Shown here piece by piece: positions 14,882-21,598 of a stretch of 21,598 nt of DNA. The notes below the pieces were generated by a model. The model was not told the origin of the DNA, made no database searches, and was given only the letters and a program-made list of their open reading frames with translations. A program made the position numbers and the translations under genes. Origin of the DNA: a virus; the IMG/VR virus record IMGVR_UViG_3300035698_002890, positions 1 through 21,598 of that record. One strand, 5' to 3'. Every line of letters begins with the position of its first letter. The stretch's first letter is position 1.

Positions 14882-16095
14882 CCGCCTACGCAAACGTGAA
14901 CGGAGAGACGGTGATCCAAGGGACGCTCCGCGTTCCCAACATCGGTCCGTGGTGGGCGGAGGTTGTGTTCGAAGGTGCGCCCGACATTGCGGACGGTGCG
15001 CGCGTGACGCTCAACCTTGGCGCGCTTGCGCTCAGCGGTACCGTGGACGCCGGACACAACGGCGTATTCGGCGAGCAACGGCGGACGCGGATTGTTGCGG
15101 GCGCCAACGGGTGGGGCGATCTGCTAGCGGCAAAGCACTATCACAACGACGCGGGCGTGCTGGCGCTCGCAGTCGCGCAAGATGCCGCACGCGAAGTGGG
15201 CGAAACTCTCGGCGCGTTTGAGGCGACGGCCGCGAAGGTTGGCGTGGACTATGCGCGGCAGTCGGGCGCCGCGGCGCGCGCGCTTGAAGATGCGGCGGGC
15301 GGAGCCGCATGGTGGATCAACCAAGCGGGCGAGACGATCGTGGGCACTCGCGCCGCCGTCGATGCGCCCACAGACGCGTACGAGGTTTTGGAGTGTCAAC
15401 CGGGCGAAGGGTTGGTGACGCTGGCCGTTGACGATCTCTCGCAAGTTTGGATCGGCTCGACGTTCTCAACCGGCCTAGCAGCCCCGCTAACGGCGTTTGA
15501 GATTAAGGCGACCATTTCCCCAGACAATATGCGCGTCGTCGTCTGGGGCGGCGGGACGGCGGGCGGGCGTGGACGCTTGGCGGGGTTGATCGTCGCGGCA
15601 GTGGAAGCGGTGACGCGCCGCCGTTTGTTCGGGCGCTACCGCTACCGAGTTGTGGAAATGAGCGCCGATCGCGTGAAGCTGCAAGCGGTCGTTTCACGTC
15701 CCGGATTGCCTGACGTGTTGCCCATTTCGCAAAAGCCTGGCGTTGCGGGCGCACACGCAAAGTTGGCGGGCGGGTCGATCGTGTTGGTTGAGTTTTTGGA
15801 AGGCGACCGCACGCTGCCGATCGTCACCGCGTACGCTGGCAAAGGCGAGGAAGGCCACGCTCCAACCGAGTTGGATTTGTCCGTTGTGTCAACGTTGCGA
15901 CTAGGTAGCGACGCGGCCACGGAAGGCGTTGCGCTTGGATCGTCTCTCAAGTCATGGCTTGACACACACGTTCACGACGTTGGCACGTACGCGAACGGGT
16001 CGGGCGCAGTGACTGGATTGTCCGGCGTCGCTTCAAGCGCGCCCGCGACGCCGGACCCATCGCCCGCGCCAAGCTCGAAAGTATTGGTTGAGTAA
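14878..16095 (+). CDS. Baseplate hub fused to spike (gp27/gpV-like)
   Basis: A 405-residue protein that seems to join a hub part and a spike part in one chain. The N-terminal 60 residues are beta-rich, and 75-230 is a mixed helical domain (FEATAAKVGVDYARQSG, then WWINQAGETIVG) like phage hub proteins. From about 250, YRYRVVEMSADRVKLQAVV and SIVLVEFLEGDRTLPIVTAY look like the OB-fold of spike proteins (gpV/gp5 type). SWLDTHVHDVG near the C-terminus is the His-x-His motif that in P2-like spikes sits at the metal-binding apex. The last 30 residues are a Ser/Pro/Ala tail. The spike pierces the outer membrane on contraction. Start overlaps the preceding stop (ATGA). The hub/spike fusion is inference from domain pattern. 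Confidence 0.68.
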   Translation: MTAYANVNGETVIQGTLRVPNIGPWWAEVVFEGAPDIADGARVTLNLGALALSGTVDAGHNGVFGEQRRTRIVAGANGWGDLLAAKHYHNDAGVLALAVAQDAAREVGETLGAFEATAAKVGVDYARQSGAAARALEDAAGGAAWWINQAGETIVGTRAAVDAPTDAYEVLECQPGEGLVTLAVDDLSQVWIGSTFSTGLAAPLTAFEIKATISPDNMRVVVWGGGTAGGRGRLAGLIVAAVEAVTRRRLFGRYRYRVVEMSADRVKLQAVVSRPGLPDVLPISQKPGVAGAHAKLAGGSIVLVEFLEGDRTLPIVTAYAGKGEEGHAPTELDLSVVSTLRLGSDAATEGVALGSSLKSWLDTHVHDVGTYANGSGAVTGLSGVASSAPATPDPSPAPSSKVLVE

Positions 16096-16575
16096 ATGAT
16101 CGTACGCGAACACATCGCCGAGTCGCTTGCGTTGCTTGTGCAAGCGGTCGACTTTCCCGATCCGCCGTTCGGTTACGGGTCCGACATTTCGGGCGCGCTC
16201 GACGTGTCGCGCGCGATGGCGGAGACGGACGGATTCACAACGCTTGCGCTCGCGCAGTCGCTTGTGCGTCGACTGGATACTCCGCGCGGATCGTTGCCGG
16301 ATGACAAAAACTGGGGAATCTCGGTTTCGTCCTACCTGAACGCCGGTACTACGGCGGCAGGCATTCGGCAGATCGCGGGACAAATCCGCGCGGAGCTTTC
16401 GCTTGACGATCGCGTCGGCGCGTTGACGGTGCGCGTTGCGCCAACGCCGAACGGACAATCGCTTTTGATCTCAATCCAAGTGCAGCCGATCGCCGCGTTG
16501 CTCGGACCGTTCACGCTCACGTTGAACGCAAGCGACGCGGGGCTTGTGCTAGAACAAATCGAGGAGGCGAAATAG
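16096..16575 (+). CDS. Baseplate wedge protein, GPW/gp25-like (Mu gp46 position)
   Basis: A 159-residue protein immediately ahead of the J-like gene, where Mu-like phages carry gp46 and T4-like phages gp25. It has a helical start, an acidic-aromatic DFPDPPFGYGSDISG segment (about 19-33), a helix ALAQSLVRRLDTPRGSLPDDKNWG (about 51-74) with the Leu-x-Thr-Pro-x-Gly pattern of the gp25 family, and LLISIQVQPIAALLGPFTLTLN at the end. gp25-like proteins tie the baseplate wedge to the first sheath ring. The ATG follows the previous stop with no gap. Confidence 0.65.
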   Translation: MIVREHIAESLALLVQAVDFPDPPFGYGSDISGALDVSRAMAETDGFTTLALAQSLVRRLDTPRGSLPDDKNWGISVSSYLNAGTTAAGIRQIAGQIRAELSLDDRVGALTVRVAPTPNGQSLLISIQVQPIAALLGPFTLTLNASDAGLVLEQIEEAK

Positions 16576-16576
16576 A

Positions 16577-17740
16577 ATGGCAACTCTTGAAGAACTAACC
16601 GCGCCGCTTTCGGTCGCCGAAGTGAAAGCGGCGATCTACGCTGCGATCGAAGCGCTTGGAGTGAAGACGACAAGCTGGAAGCCTGGCGCGATCGCGCGGA
16701 CGATCATTGCTGGCAATGCGATCGTGCTCTCCGCGTTTTCGATGCTCCAGCAGGAACTAGCCAAGTCTGGATTCATCGAACTAGCGAGCGGCGATTGGCT
16801 CGTCGTCGTCGCCAAAGAAGTCTACGACGTAGACAAAAACAATGGAACGTTTGCGTCTGGACTTGTCACGCTTACCAACACGGCGGGCGGAGTGTTCTCG
16901 GTTGGAATCGGTGACGTGATCGCGCTCAACACAACGACGGGGAAGACCTACCGGAACACGGAAGCGTTTACGCTTGCTGCGTCCGGAGAGGAGACGGTAG
17001 CGTTTCAAGCCGTCGAGCTTGGCGCCGATTCCACTGCGTCACCGGGAGACGTTGACGATCTCGAAACCGTGCTGCTAGGCGTGACGGTTTCGAATGCCGC
17101 GGCGCTTGTCGGGCAGGATGCGGAGACGGACGCGCAACTGCGGGAGCGTTGCCTCGCAAAGACGGCGACGCTATCGCCCAACGGACCGGGCGACGCGTAC
17201 CGCTACGTCGCGTTCTCAGCGATGACAAGCGACGGTCAACCCGCGGGCGTAACGCGCGCCACGGTGACGCCCGACGGAATGGGGAACGTGGCGGTCGTCG
17301 TCGCCGATGGCGCGGGATCTTTGACTGGTACGGTTGGAGATTTGGCGACGGCGCTTGGAGCCGTCGATGAGGCGATCCAAACACAAGTCGTTCCGCTTGC
17401 GGTGACGGCAACGGTTGCCGCGGCAACGGCGCAAGCGGTCGCGGTTACGTACGAAGTTTGGGTCAAGTCGACGTCCGGTCTCACCGAAACACAACTCGGC
17501 GACGCGATCGACCTGGCGCTCACAAACTACTTTGCGGACGTTCCGATCGGTGGCGTGCGGAAGGTTGCGGGATCGGGTTACGTGTTCACGGATGCGATCG
17601 TCAGCGTGATTGGCGCGGCAGTGGGTCAGGCAAACTTGATTGATCTGGACCTCGCGTTGCCTCCCGCGGACCTTGTGATCACGGCGGACTTCGCGCCCGT
17701 TGCTGGAACGTTCACCCGAACCGTGAACATTGTCTCGTGA
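16577..17740 (+). CDS. Baseplate assembly protein J-like (Mu gp47-like)
   Basis: A 387-residue wedge protein of the baseplate J family. The N-terminal helix pair (WKPGAIARTIIAGNAIVLSA, then FIELASGDWLVVVAKEVY) matches the family start. Strand-rich VTLTNTAGGVFSVGIGDVI follows, then DAETDAQLRERCLAK (about 181-195) with the family's conserved Glu-x-Asp-x-x-Leu-Arg block, and the GPGDAYRYVAFS segment. AGGAGG (16562-16567) nine bases before ATG is the best Shine-Dalgarno in the baseplate block. It builds the wedge arms that link hub and fibres and that rearrange when the sheath contracts. Confidence 0.85.
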   Translation: MATLEELTAPLSVAEVKAAIYAAIEALGVKTTSWKPGAIARTIIAGNAIVLSAFSMLQQELAKSGFIELASGDWLVVVAKEVYDVDKNNGTFASGLVTLTNTAGGVFSVGIGDVIALNTTTGKTYRNTEAFTLAASGEETVAFQAVELGADSTASPGDVDDLETVLLGVTVSNAAALVGQDAETDAQLRERCLAKTATLSPNGPGDAYRYVAFSAMTSDGQPAGVTRATVTPDGMGNVAVVVADGAGSLTGTVGDLATALGAVDEAIQTQVVPLAVTATVAAATAQAVAVTYEVWVKSTSGLTETQLGDAIDLALTNYFADVPIGGVRKVAGSGYVFTDAIVSVIGAAVGQANLIDLDLALPPADLVITADFAPVAGTFTRTVNIVS

Positions 17741-18519
17741 AGTTTGACTGGAAAAACGCGGCGCTTCGCGAGCTTCCGCCGTGGCTGCGTCGCACGGTTG
17801 GATCCGCCGCTGTCAAAGGCATGGCAACGCCCGTCGACGCGGAGCAAGATCGATCGTCAGAGTCGATCGCACTTCGCTTTCCTGGCGGAAGTGAAAGCAA
17901 CGCGGCAACGATTCATCCGAACGCGCTATCACTCATCGGGCGCGAGCGCAGGATCCTGCGTGGACCGGGCGAGTCGGACGAGGCGTACGCGGAGCGCTTG
18001 CGCGGGTGGTGGGATGCGCACCGAACACGTGGCGGAGCGTACGCGCTGCTGACGCAACTCCACAAATATTTCCTCGCGCTCAACAACTGTCCGATCCAAT
18101 ACATAAACCAAGACGGCGCGAGCGTCACGGTTGCGGCGGACGGTTCGTTCACTCGCTCAACCATTCCAACGTGGACGGGCGACGGTGCGGACCCGCCATT
18201 CTGGGCGCGCTTCTACTTGGTGTTCTACCTCGACGGAAGCGTTCTCAACTTTGCGCTTATCACGGAAGACGGCGACCCGATTCTCACGGAAGACGGCGAG
18301 CAGATCGTCGTCTCCGTTTCGATCTTCGATCTCACGTCAGACGATCACAAAATGCTTTGCGCGATAGCGCACGAATGGAACGCGGCGCACGTGGACCGTA
18401 TCTACATCGTACTCATGCCCGCGGGCGGCTACGCGTGGGGATTGCCTCCCGGTATTATGTGGGGCGACGCTGGGAAAACGTGGGGCGGCGGACTATCTCC
18501 CGCCGTCATTACTTGCTAG
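17737..18519 (+). CDS. Tail protein I-like / Mu gp48-like baseplate protein
   Basis: A 260-residue protein following the J-like gene, the position of P2 gpI and Mu gp48, which complete the baseplate periphery where fibres attach. It has ELPPWLRRTVG near the start, ESDEAYAERLRGWWDAHRTRG (about 79-99) typical of gpI-like proteins, a central beta-rich part (FWARFYLVFYLDGSVLNFAL), and a duplicated LTEDG in a hairpin-like stretch (about 175-185). The C-terminus is Gly/Trp-rich. GTG start overlaps the J-like stop (GTGA). Confidence 0.7.
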   Translation: MKFDWKNAALRELPPWLRRTVGSAAVKGMATPVDAEQDRSSESIALRFPGGSESNAATIHPNALSLIGRERRILRGPGESDEAYAERLRGWWDAHRTRGGAYALLTQLHKYFLALNNCPIQYINQDGASVTVAADGSFTRSTIPTWTGDGADPPFWARFYLVFYLDGSVLNFALITEDGDPILTEDGEQIVVSVSIFDLTSDDHKMLCAIAHEWNAAHVDRIYIVLMPAGGYAWGLPPGIMWGDAGKTWGGGLSPAVITC

Positions 18520-18531
18520 AAAGAAGAAACG

Positions 18532-19218
18532 ATGCCTCAAAATATTACGGACGGAACCACGTTTGTTGATCCGGTCACTGCGCCAGCTGACGGCGACCCG
18601 CTCGACGCTGCGTCGATCGTCACGACAAGCGTTCAAGGCTTGGCAGACCGGACCCGATATTTGGTTGAGCTTTGCGGCGGAGTGTCGGGACTTGGCGAGT
18701 TTGAGTACGTCGCACCGCGAAACTTGAAGCGCGTGATCTCTCCGTTCGCAATGCAAGCGGGGCTGCTGTCAACAACGGCTGGGCGGATATGGACGGCTGC
18801 AAACTTTACCAGCGGCGGGACGGGTTATTCTCTAACGTCGCAAGTAAATTTTGCGCTACTACTCGACGACGTATCGCGCTACTTGCCGATCATCGCCACG
18901 CTTACCGGCGTTGAAGTCATGGTCGGTCCAGGCGCGGCTCGCGCAACGGTTGGTGATCGAATGACCGTCACACTTGCGCGGCAAACGCCAAACTGGATCA
19001 CGCCGGCGATCCCGGTAGCGGTCGGTCCGATCTTTACCGCAACCGACGACGGGTCAACGTCCGTGCAAGTTATTTCGAGCGGAGCCATTTCGGAAGCGGT
19101 CGGGCGCACTTCGGACCTGGTTTTGAGGATCGCGGCGGGGAATGACGCGGGAACGAACAAGGACGATGTCCATGCGATCCGACTCAGCTACACGGTGAAC
19201 GGACCGGACGCGTTCTGA
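18532..19218 (+). CDS. Putative tail appendage/fibre-attachment protein
   Basis: A 228-residue beta-rich protein directly after the baseplate genes. The N-terminus (ITDGTTFVDPVTAPADGDPLDAAS, with LADRTRYLVEL) resembles the N-terminal attachment part seen in tail appendages of several phages. The rest is Thr/Val/Gly-rich with alternating strands. The A/G leader AAAGAAGAAACG precedes the ATG. No enzymatic motif is seen. Its place suggests a collar or adaptor for fibre mounting, but this is inference. Confidence 0.5.
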   Translation: MPQNITDGTTFVDPVTAPADGDPLDAASIVTTSVQGLADRTRYLVELCGGVSGLGEFEYVAPRNLKRVISPFAMQAGLLSTTAGRIWTAANFTSGGTGYSLTSQVNFALLLDDVSRYLPIIATLTGVEVMVGPGAARATVGDRMTVTLARQTPNWITPAIPVAVGPIFTATDDGSTSVQVISSGAISEAVGRTSDLVLRIAAGNDAGTNKDDVHAIRLSYTVNGPDAF

Positions 19219-19243
19219 AACGTGCGAGACGAAAGAATGAACG

Positions 19244-20314
19244 ATGCCTAAAAAACTGAGCGAACTAACGGAAGCCACCGTCGTAAACTCAACCGACGAG
19301 TTTTTGACAACTCAATCCGGCGTTTCGAAGCGCGCGGACGCTGCACTCATCACGGGCGCCGCGGGCGCAGTGGCCAGCGTGTTTTCGCGAACTGGCGCAG
19401 TGGTCGCAACGGCTGGCGATTACGACGCGGACAAGATCACGGTCGACGACTCAGGCTTCACCAATATTTCAGGAGTTGAAGTCCAAGCGGCGCTCGATTC
19501 AATCGACGCGCTCGTTGGTGGTGGTGGTGTCATTGTCACGTCGAGCGCACCCGACGCGGTTACCAAATCGGCCGCCGTGGTTGGAGTGTCCGCCGATGCG
19601 GCGCGCGCCGATCACAAACACGACATTTCAACGGCGGCTCCAGCGTCGGCTGGCGTTGGCACGTCGTCTGGCGAGGGTTCGGCGACCACGCTTGCGAGAT
19701 CGGATCACAGTCACCAGAGCAATACCGCGCCCGCGTTGCTAACGAAAGCAGCGGCAACGATCGGGACAAGCACGCAACCCGCGCGCGCCGATCACAAGCA
19801 CGACGTGAGCACCGCGGCCGCTGTGGAGCTTACGGACTCCACCAATGCGGAGGGTGCGGCGACTTCGCTTGCTCGCTCAAATCACACGCACGCGCACGGA
19901 ACGCGGGGCGGCGGAACGTTGCACGCTGACGCGATCGCCGCGGGCGCCGCGGGGTTCATGACGGGCGCGGACAAAACGAAGCTGGATGGGATCGACGCGG
20001 GCGCGAAGGTGCGGATGGCCGTCTCGACGGTATCCGCCAGCACCGACTCGCTCAGCGCAAGCGACAACAACGGACACATCAAATACACCGCGGACTATGG
20101 GTGCGTTGTGACGGTGGATGTGGGCACGGCGGGCGATTCCGTTTTGATCTCTCGCGAGAGTGAATGGGGCACGGTTTCGTTTGTTGGCGACTCGGGCGTC
20201 GACATTCGATGCATTGAAGGACCCACGCCAGAGATCGCGTTGCGATGGGGGCAAGCCACCGTCACGTGGCACGGAACCAACACGGTATTCATTAGCGGGA
20301 ATCTTCAGCCGTGA
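19244..20314 (+). CDS. Tail fibre with HxH repeats
   Basis: A 356-residue fibre for host contact. The N-terminus (SELTEATVV, VFSRTGAVVATAGDYDADKI at about 46-65) is a common fibre-base motif. Four His-x-His sites follow: HKH at 124-126, HSH at 155-157, HKH at 184-186 and HTHAH at 214-218. In gp34- and phi92-type fibres such sites coordinate metal along a trimeric shaft. FMTGADKTKLDGIDAGAK (238-255) is another well-known fibre motif, and a beta-rich C-terminal domain of about 100 residues follows. The Ala/Asp-rich repeats lie in the shaft and are likely to vary. GTGA junction with the next gene. Confidence 0.8.
   Translation: MPKKLSELTEATVVNSTDEFLTTQSGVSKRADAALITGAAGAVASVFSRTGAVVATAGDYDADKITVDDSGFTNISGVEVQAALDSIDALVGGGGVIVTSSAPDAVTKSAAVVGVSADAARADHKHDISTAAPASAGVGTSSGEGSATTLARSDHSHQSNTAPALLTKAAATIGTSTQPARADHKHDVSTAAAVELTDSTNAEGAATSLARSNHTHAHGTRGGGTLHADAIAAGAAGFMTGADKTKLDGIDAGAKVRMAVSTVSASTDSLSASDNNGHIKYTADYGCVVTVDVGTAGDSVLISRESEWGTVSFVGDSGVDIRCIEGPTPEIALRWGQATVTWHGTNTVFISGNLQP
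19562..19903 (+). repeat. Two-copy 60-residue fibre shaft repeat
   Basis: Residues 107-166 and 167-220 of the fibre gene align as tandem units. Each has ARADHKHD(I/V)ST near its front and LARS(D/N)H(S/T)H near its end. At DNA level GCGCGCGCCGATCACAA then CACGAC recurs exactly 180 bases apart (19601 and 19781), with one base changed. The second unit is one residue shorter. Duplication within the shaft is the simplest explanation. Confidence 0.8.
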
Positions 20315-20928
20315 GCGTAGCCGTTGAAGTCATGGCGCATCCGTCGAGAGTGCAGAGCGCGCACGCGCTCGCGCTTCAACTCGGCGCACCCGTTACGATG
20401 GATACAAACGAGGAAGGCCCGTGGGAATGCGCGCGGCGCGCTTGGCTTGCGTGTCTCTCGCGCGGCGAAAGTCACTGTCTGGTTGTGCAGGATGACGTGA
20501 CGTTGTGCGCTGACTTTTCGGAGCACGTCGAGCGTGTGATCTCAGCCCGCCCGGACTCTGCGATCGTGCTCTACCTTGTGCGACCTTCCGCGCAGACGGC
20601 GATCAACAAGGGCTTGCGATGGGTGCGCGTGCGTCGCTTCGGAACGCCGGCGTTGATCGTCCCGAGTTTTTTGGTTGAGCGGATGATCGAGCACGGCGAC
20701 GCGCTCGGGATGGCCGAGCGATACGGGCAGCACGACGATTGGCGGATCAGCGATTTTTTGTGGAGCGCGGGAGTCGATGCGTTCGCGACTTCACCGCGGT
20801 TGGTTGACCATGGGTCCATGCCGTCGATCATGCACAACGAAGTGGAGCCGGTGACGATTCCGTTTCAACGCGAGATCGAAAGCGGCTGGACGGACCTTCG
20901 GTTTTTCGATGAGACGGGGCGCGCCTAA
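20311..20928 (+). CDS. Glycosyltransferase-like protein
   Basis: A 205-residue protein of the GT-A-like type. HCLVVQDDVTLCADF (55-69) carries the acidic pair D61/D62 in the position of a nucleotide-sugar/metal-binding Asp motif. HDDWRISDFL (141-150) and SPRLVDHGSMPSIM (161-174) fit the catalytic and closing parts I associate with phage glycosyltransferases. It follows the fibre gene in a GTGA overlap. Possible roles are modifying the phage's own fibres or capsid, or host surface sugars after infection. Family call is moderate and substrate unknown. A non-catalytic relative is possible. Confidence 0.6.
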   Translation: MSVAVEVMAHPSRVQSAHALALQLGAPVTMDTNEEGPWECARRAWLACLSRGESHCLVVQDDVTLCADFSEHVERVISARPDSAIVLYLVRPSAQTAINKGLRWVRVRRFGTPALIVPSFLVERMIEHGDALGMAERYGQHDDWRISDFLWSAGVDAFATSPRLVDHGSMPSIMHNEVEPVTIPFQREIESGWTDLRFFDETGRA

Positions 20929-21449
20929 TGTTTGCGGGAATCCTAGCGGGACCGATTCAAAACGGCGGCGCAGCGCCTCCGCCATGGCTATGGCTCACGG
21001 CGACGATTCCCGCGGTAGGTTCCACGGACTTTGAATCGATCGCGGCGGTCGACGTCGATGGGAGCGTCTATGGCGGCGCGAGATGGAAGTTCAAGATGGT
21101 GATGGGCAGCGACTACAAGTCCGCGAACATCACGCCGCTTTACATCGACGCGAACAACCGGATCTTGTGCCTCAATACCTCGGGCGACATTCGATGGTAC
21201 ACGGGCGGAGTGACACGCACGCTCACCAATGCTGCGATGGGATCGCCGGGAGTAGGAGACGAGATCGAGCTTGATCTTGATTTCGTCTCCGGCGACTGGT
21301 CTGGCGCCGTCAACGGTGGAACACCCGTTGCGGGTACGTCGCACACTGGCCCGGTAACTTGGGCGTCTACGGATCTCGGTATCGCGACCGTTAACGGAGG
21401 ATCAACATCGAGTTTTGCGGGAACGATTTACCCGGGAGTGCTGGTGTGA
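20928..21449 (+). CDS. Beta-rich hypothetical tail-associated protein
   Basis: A 173-residue protein, rich in Gly, Thr, Val and Trp, predicted mainly beta. PPPWLWLTATIPA near the start precedes alternating strands, and ELDLDFVSGDWSGAVNG (about 113-129) resembles the strand-turn of lectin-like or SPRY-type sandwich domains. I see no catalytic motif. ATG overlaps the previous stop (TAATG). Being after the fibre, it may be a fibre tip or receptor-binding domain. A sandwich fold is inference only. Confidence 0.55.
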   Translation: MFAGILAGPIQNGGAAPPPWLWLTATIPAVGSTDFESIAAVDVDGSVYGGARWKFKMVMGSDYKSANITPLYIDANNRILCLNTSGDIRWYTGGVTRTLTNAAMGSPGVGDEIELDLDFVSGDWSGAVNGGTPVAGTSHTGPVTWASTDLGIATVNGGSTSSFAGTIYPGVLV

Positions 21450-21598
21450 AACGGAACACGGAACCCCCCCGTGGAATGCAGAACGGAACCAACACTCTCG
21501 TCTCGCCGTCGGTCGCTGGCGTTGACACGCCGTTATTCAGCGTCAACACATTCGTGAGCGCGGGGCGGTACGTCGGATATATGAACGGCAAGATCGAA
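21446..21598 (+). CDS. Partial gene cut by window end
   Basis: A GTG in a GTGA overlap with the preceding stop opens a frame that stays open to the last base (51 codons visible, no stop). The visible residues run from MKRNTEPPRG to YVGYMNGKIE. The start and overlap copy the pattern of the upstream genes, so this is likely a real gene and probably another tail-tip or fibre component. A seven-C run lies at its seventh and eighth codons. Product unknown. Confidence 0.5.
   Translation, partial: MKRNTEPPRGMQNGTNTLVSPSVAGVDTPLFSVNTFVSAGRYVGYMNGKIE
21464..21470 (+). repeat. C7 homopolymer near the start of the last gene
   Basis: Seven consecutive C bases fall within codons 7-9 of the partial gene, coding Pro-Pro-Arg. 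It is the longest single-base run I noticed outside A-rich leaders. Slippage here would frameshift almost the whole protein. Whether this happens cannot be told from one sequence. Confidence 0.6.

Noticed and set aside
1-21598. CRISPR array, tRNA, integrase, transposase, toxin-antitoxin or defence island
   Set aside because: No regularly spaced repeat-spacer pattern, cloverleaf-like sequence, or matching protein motif was found. The methyltransferase has no visible endonuclease partner.
1-21598. Gene transfer agent instead of a phage
   Set aside because: The contractile tail with sheath, large terminase with intact-looking nuclease residues, and fibre/glycosyltransferase genes fit a myovirus. 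Nothing seen points to a degraded, short-headed transfer agent.

Overview
The window is one continuous, all-plus-strand virion-structure operon of a contractile-tailed (myovirus) phage or prophage with a Mu-like gene order. It has DNA packaging, then head, neck, sheath and tube, tail assembly chaperone, tape measure, baseplate and tail fibre genes. Almost every base is coding and there is no unexplained gap over 300 bases. Many junctions are 4-base stop/start overlaps (ATGA or GTGA), which points to one long transcript with coupled translation. Composition is GC-rich (about 60 % by eye) with frequent GTG starts and many GATC/CGATCG sites. This suits a high-GC bacterial host, but I see nothing that fixes the genus. 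No integrase, transposase, replication, lysis, tRNA or att sequence is visible, so free phage and prophage cannot be told apart.

Layout. 1-2714: direct repeats at the left edge, a small HTH protein (candidate small terminase), a small hypothetical protein, and the large terminase with a cysteine-rich insertion. 2784-7427: DUF935/Mu gp29-type portal, an S49 head protease with an in-frame scaffold gene nested in its 3' end, a probable decoration protein, and a Mu gpT-like major capsid protein followed by a hairpin. 7493-8968: three neck/tail-completion genes. 8982-10959: tail sheath and tail tube. 10963-11877: a beta-class DNA methyltransferase inserted as an accessory gene. 11874-12529: tail assembly chaperone with a textbook-looking -1 ribosomal frameshift signal giving a G/GT-type fusion whose second part has no start codon of its own. 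12538-14340: tape measure. 14330-18519: tail-tip, hub/spike, gp25-like, J-like and I-like baseplate genes. 18532-21598: appendage protein, HxH-repeat tail fibre, a glycosyltransferase-like protein, a beta-rich hypothetical protein, and the start of one more gene cut by the window edge.

The genes cover most of a contractile virion. Terminase fills proheads built from portal, scaffold/protease and capsid protein. The tail is assembled on the tape measure with help from the frameshifted chaperone pair, and the baseplate and fibres carry host recognition. The most informative observations are the two recoding or nesting signals (protease/scaffold and the chaperone frameshift), the unusual terminase ATPase features, and the adaptive genes (methyltransferase, fibre repeats, glycosyltransferase). 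I did not find a defence locus, CRISPR array or clearly new enzymatic system.
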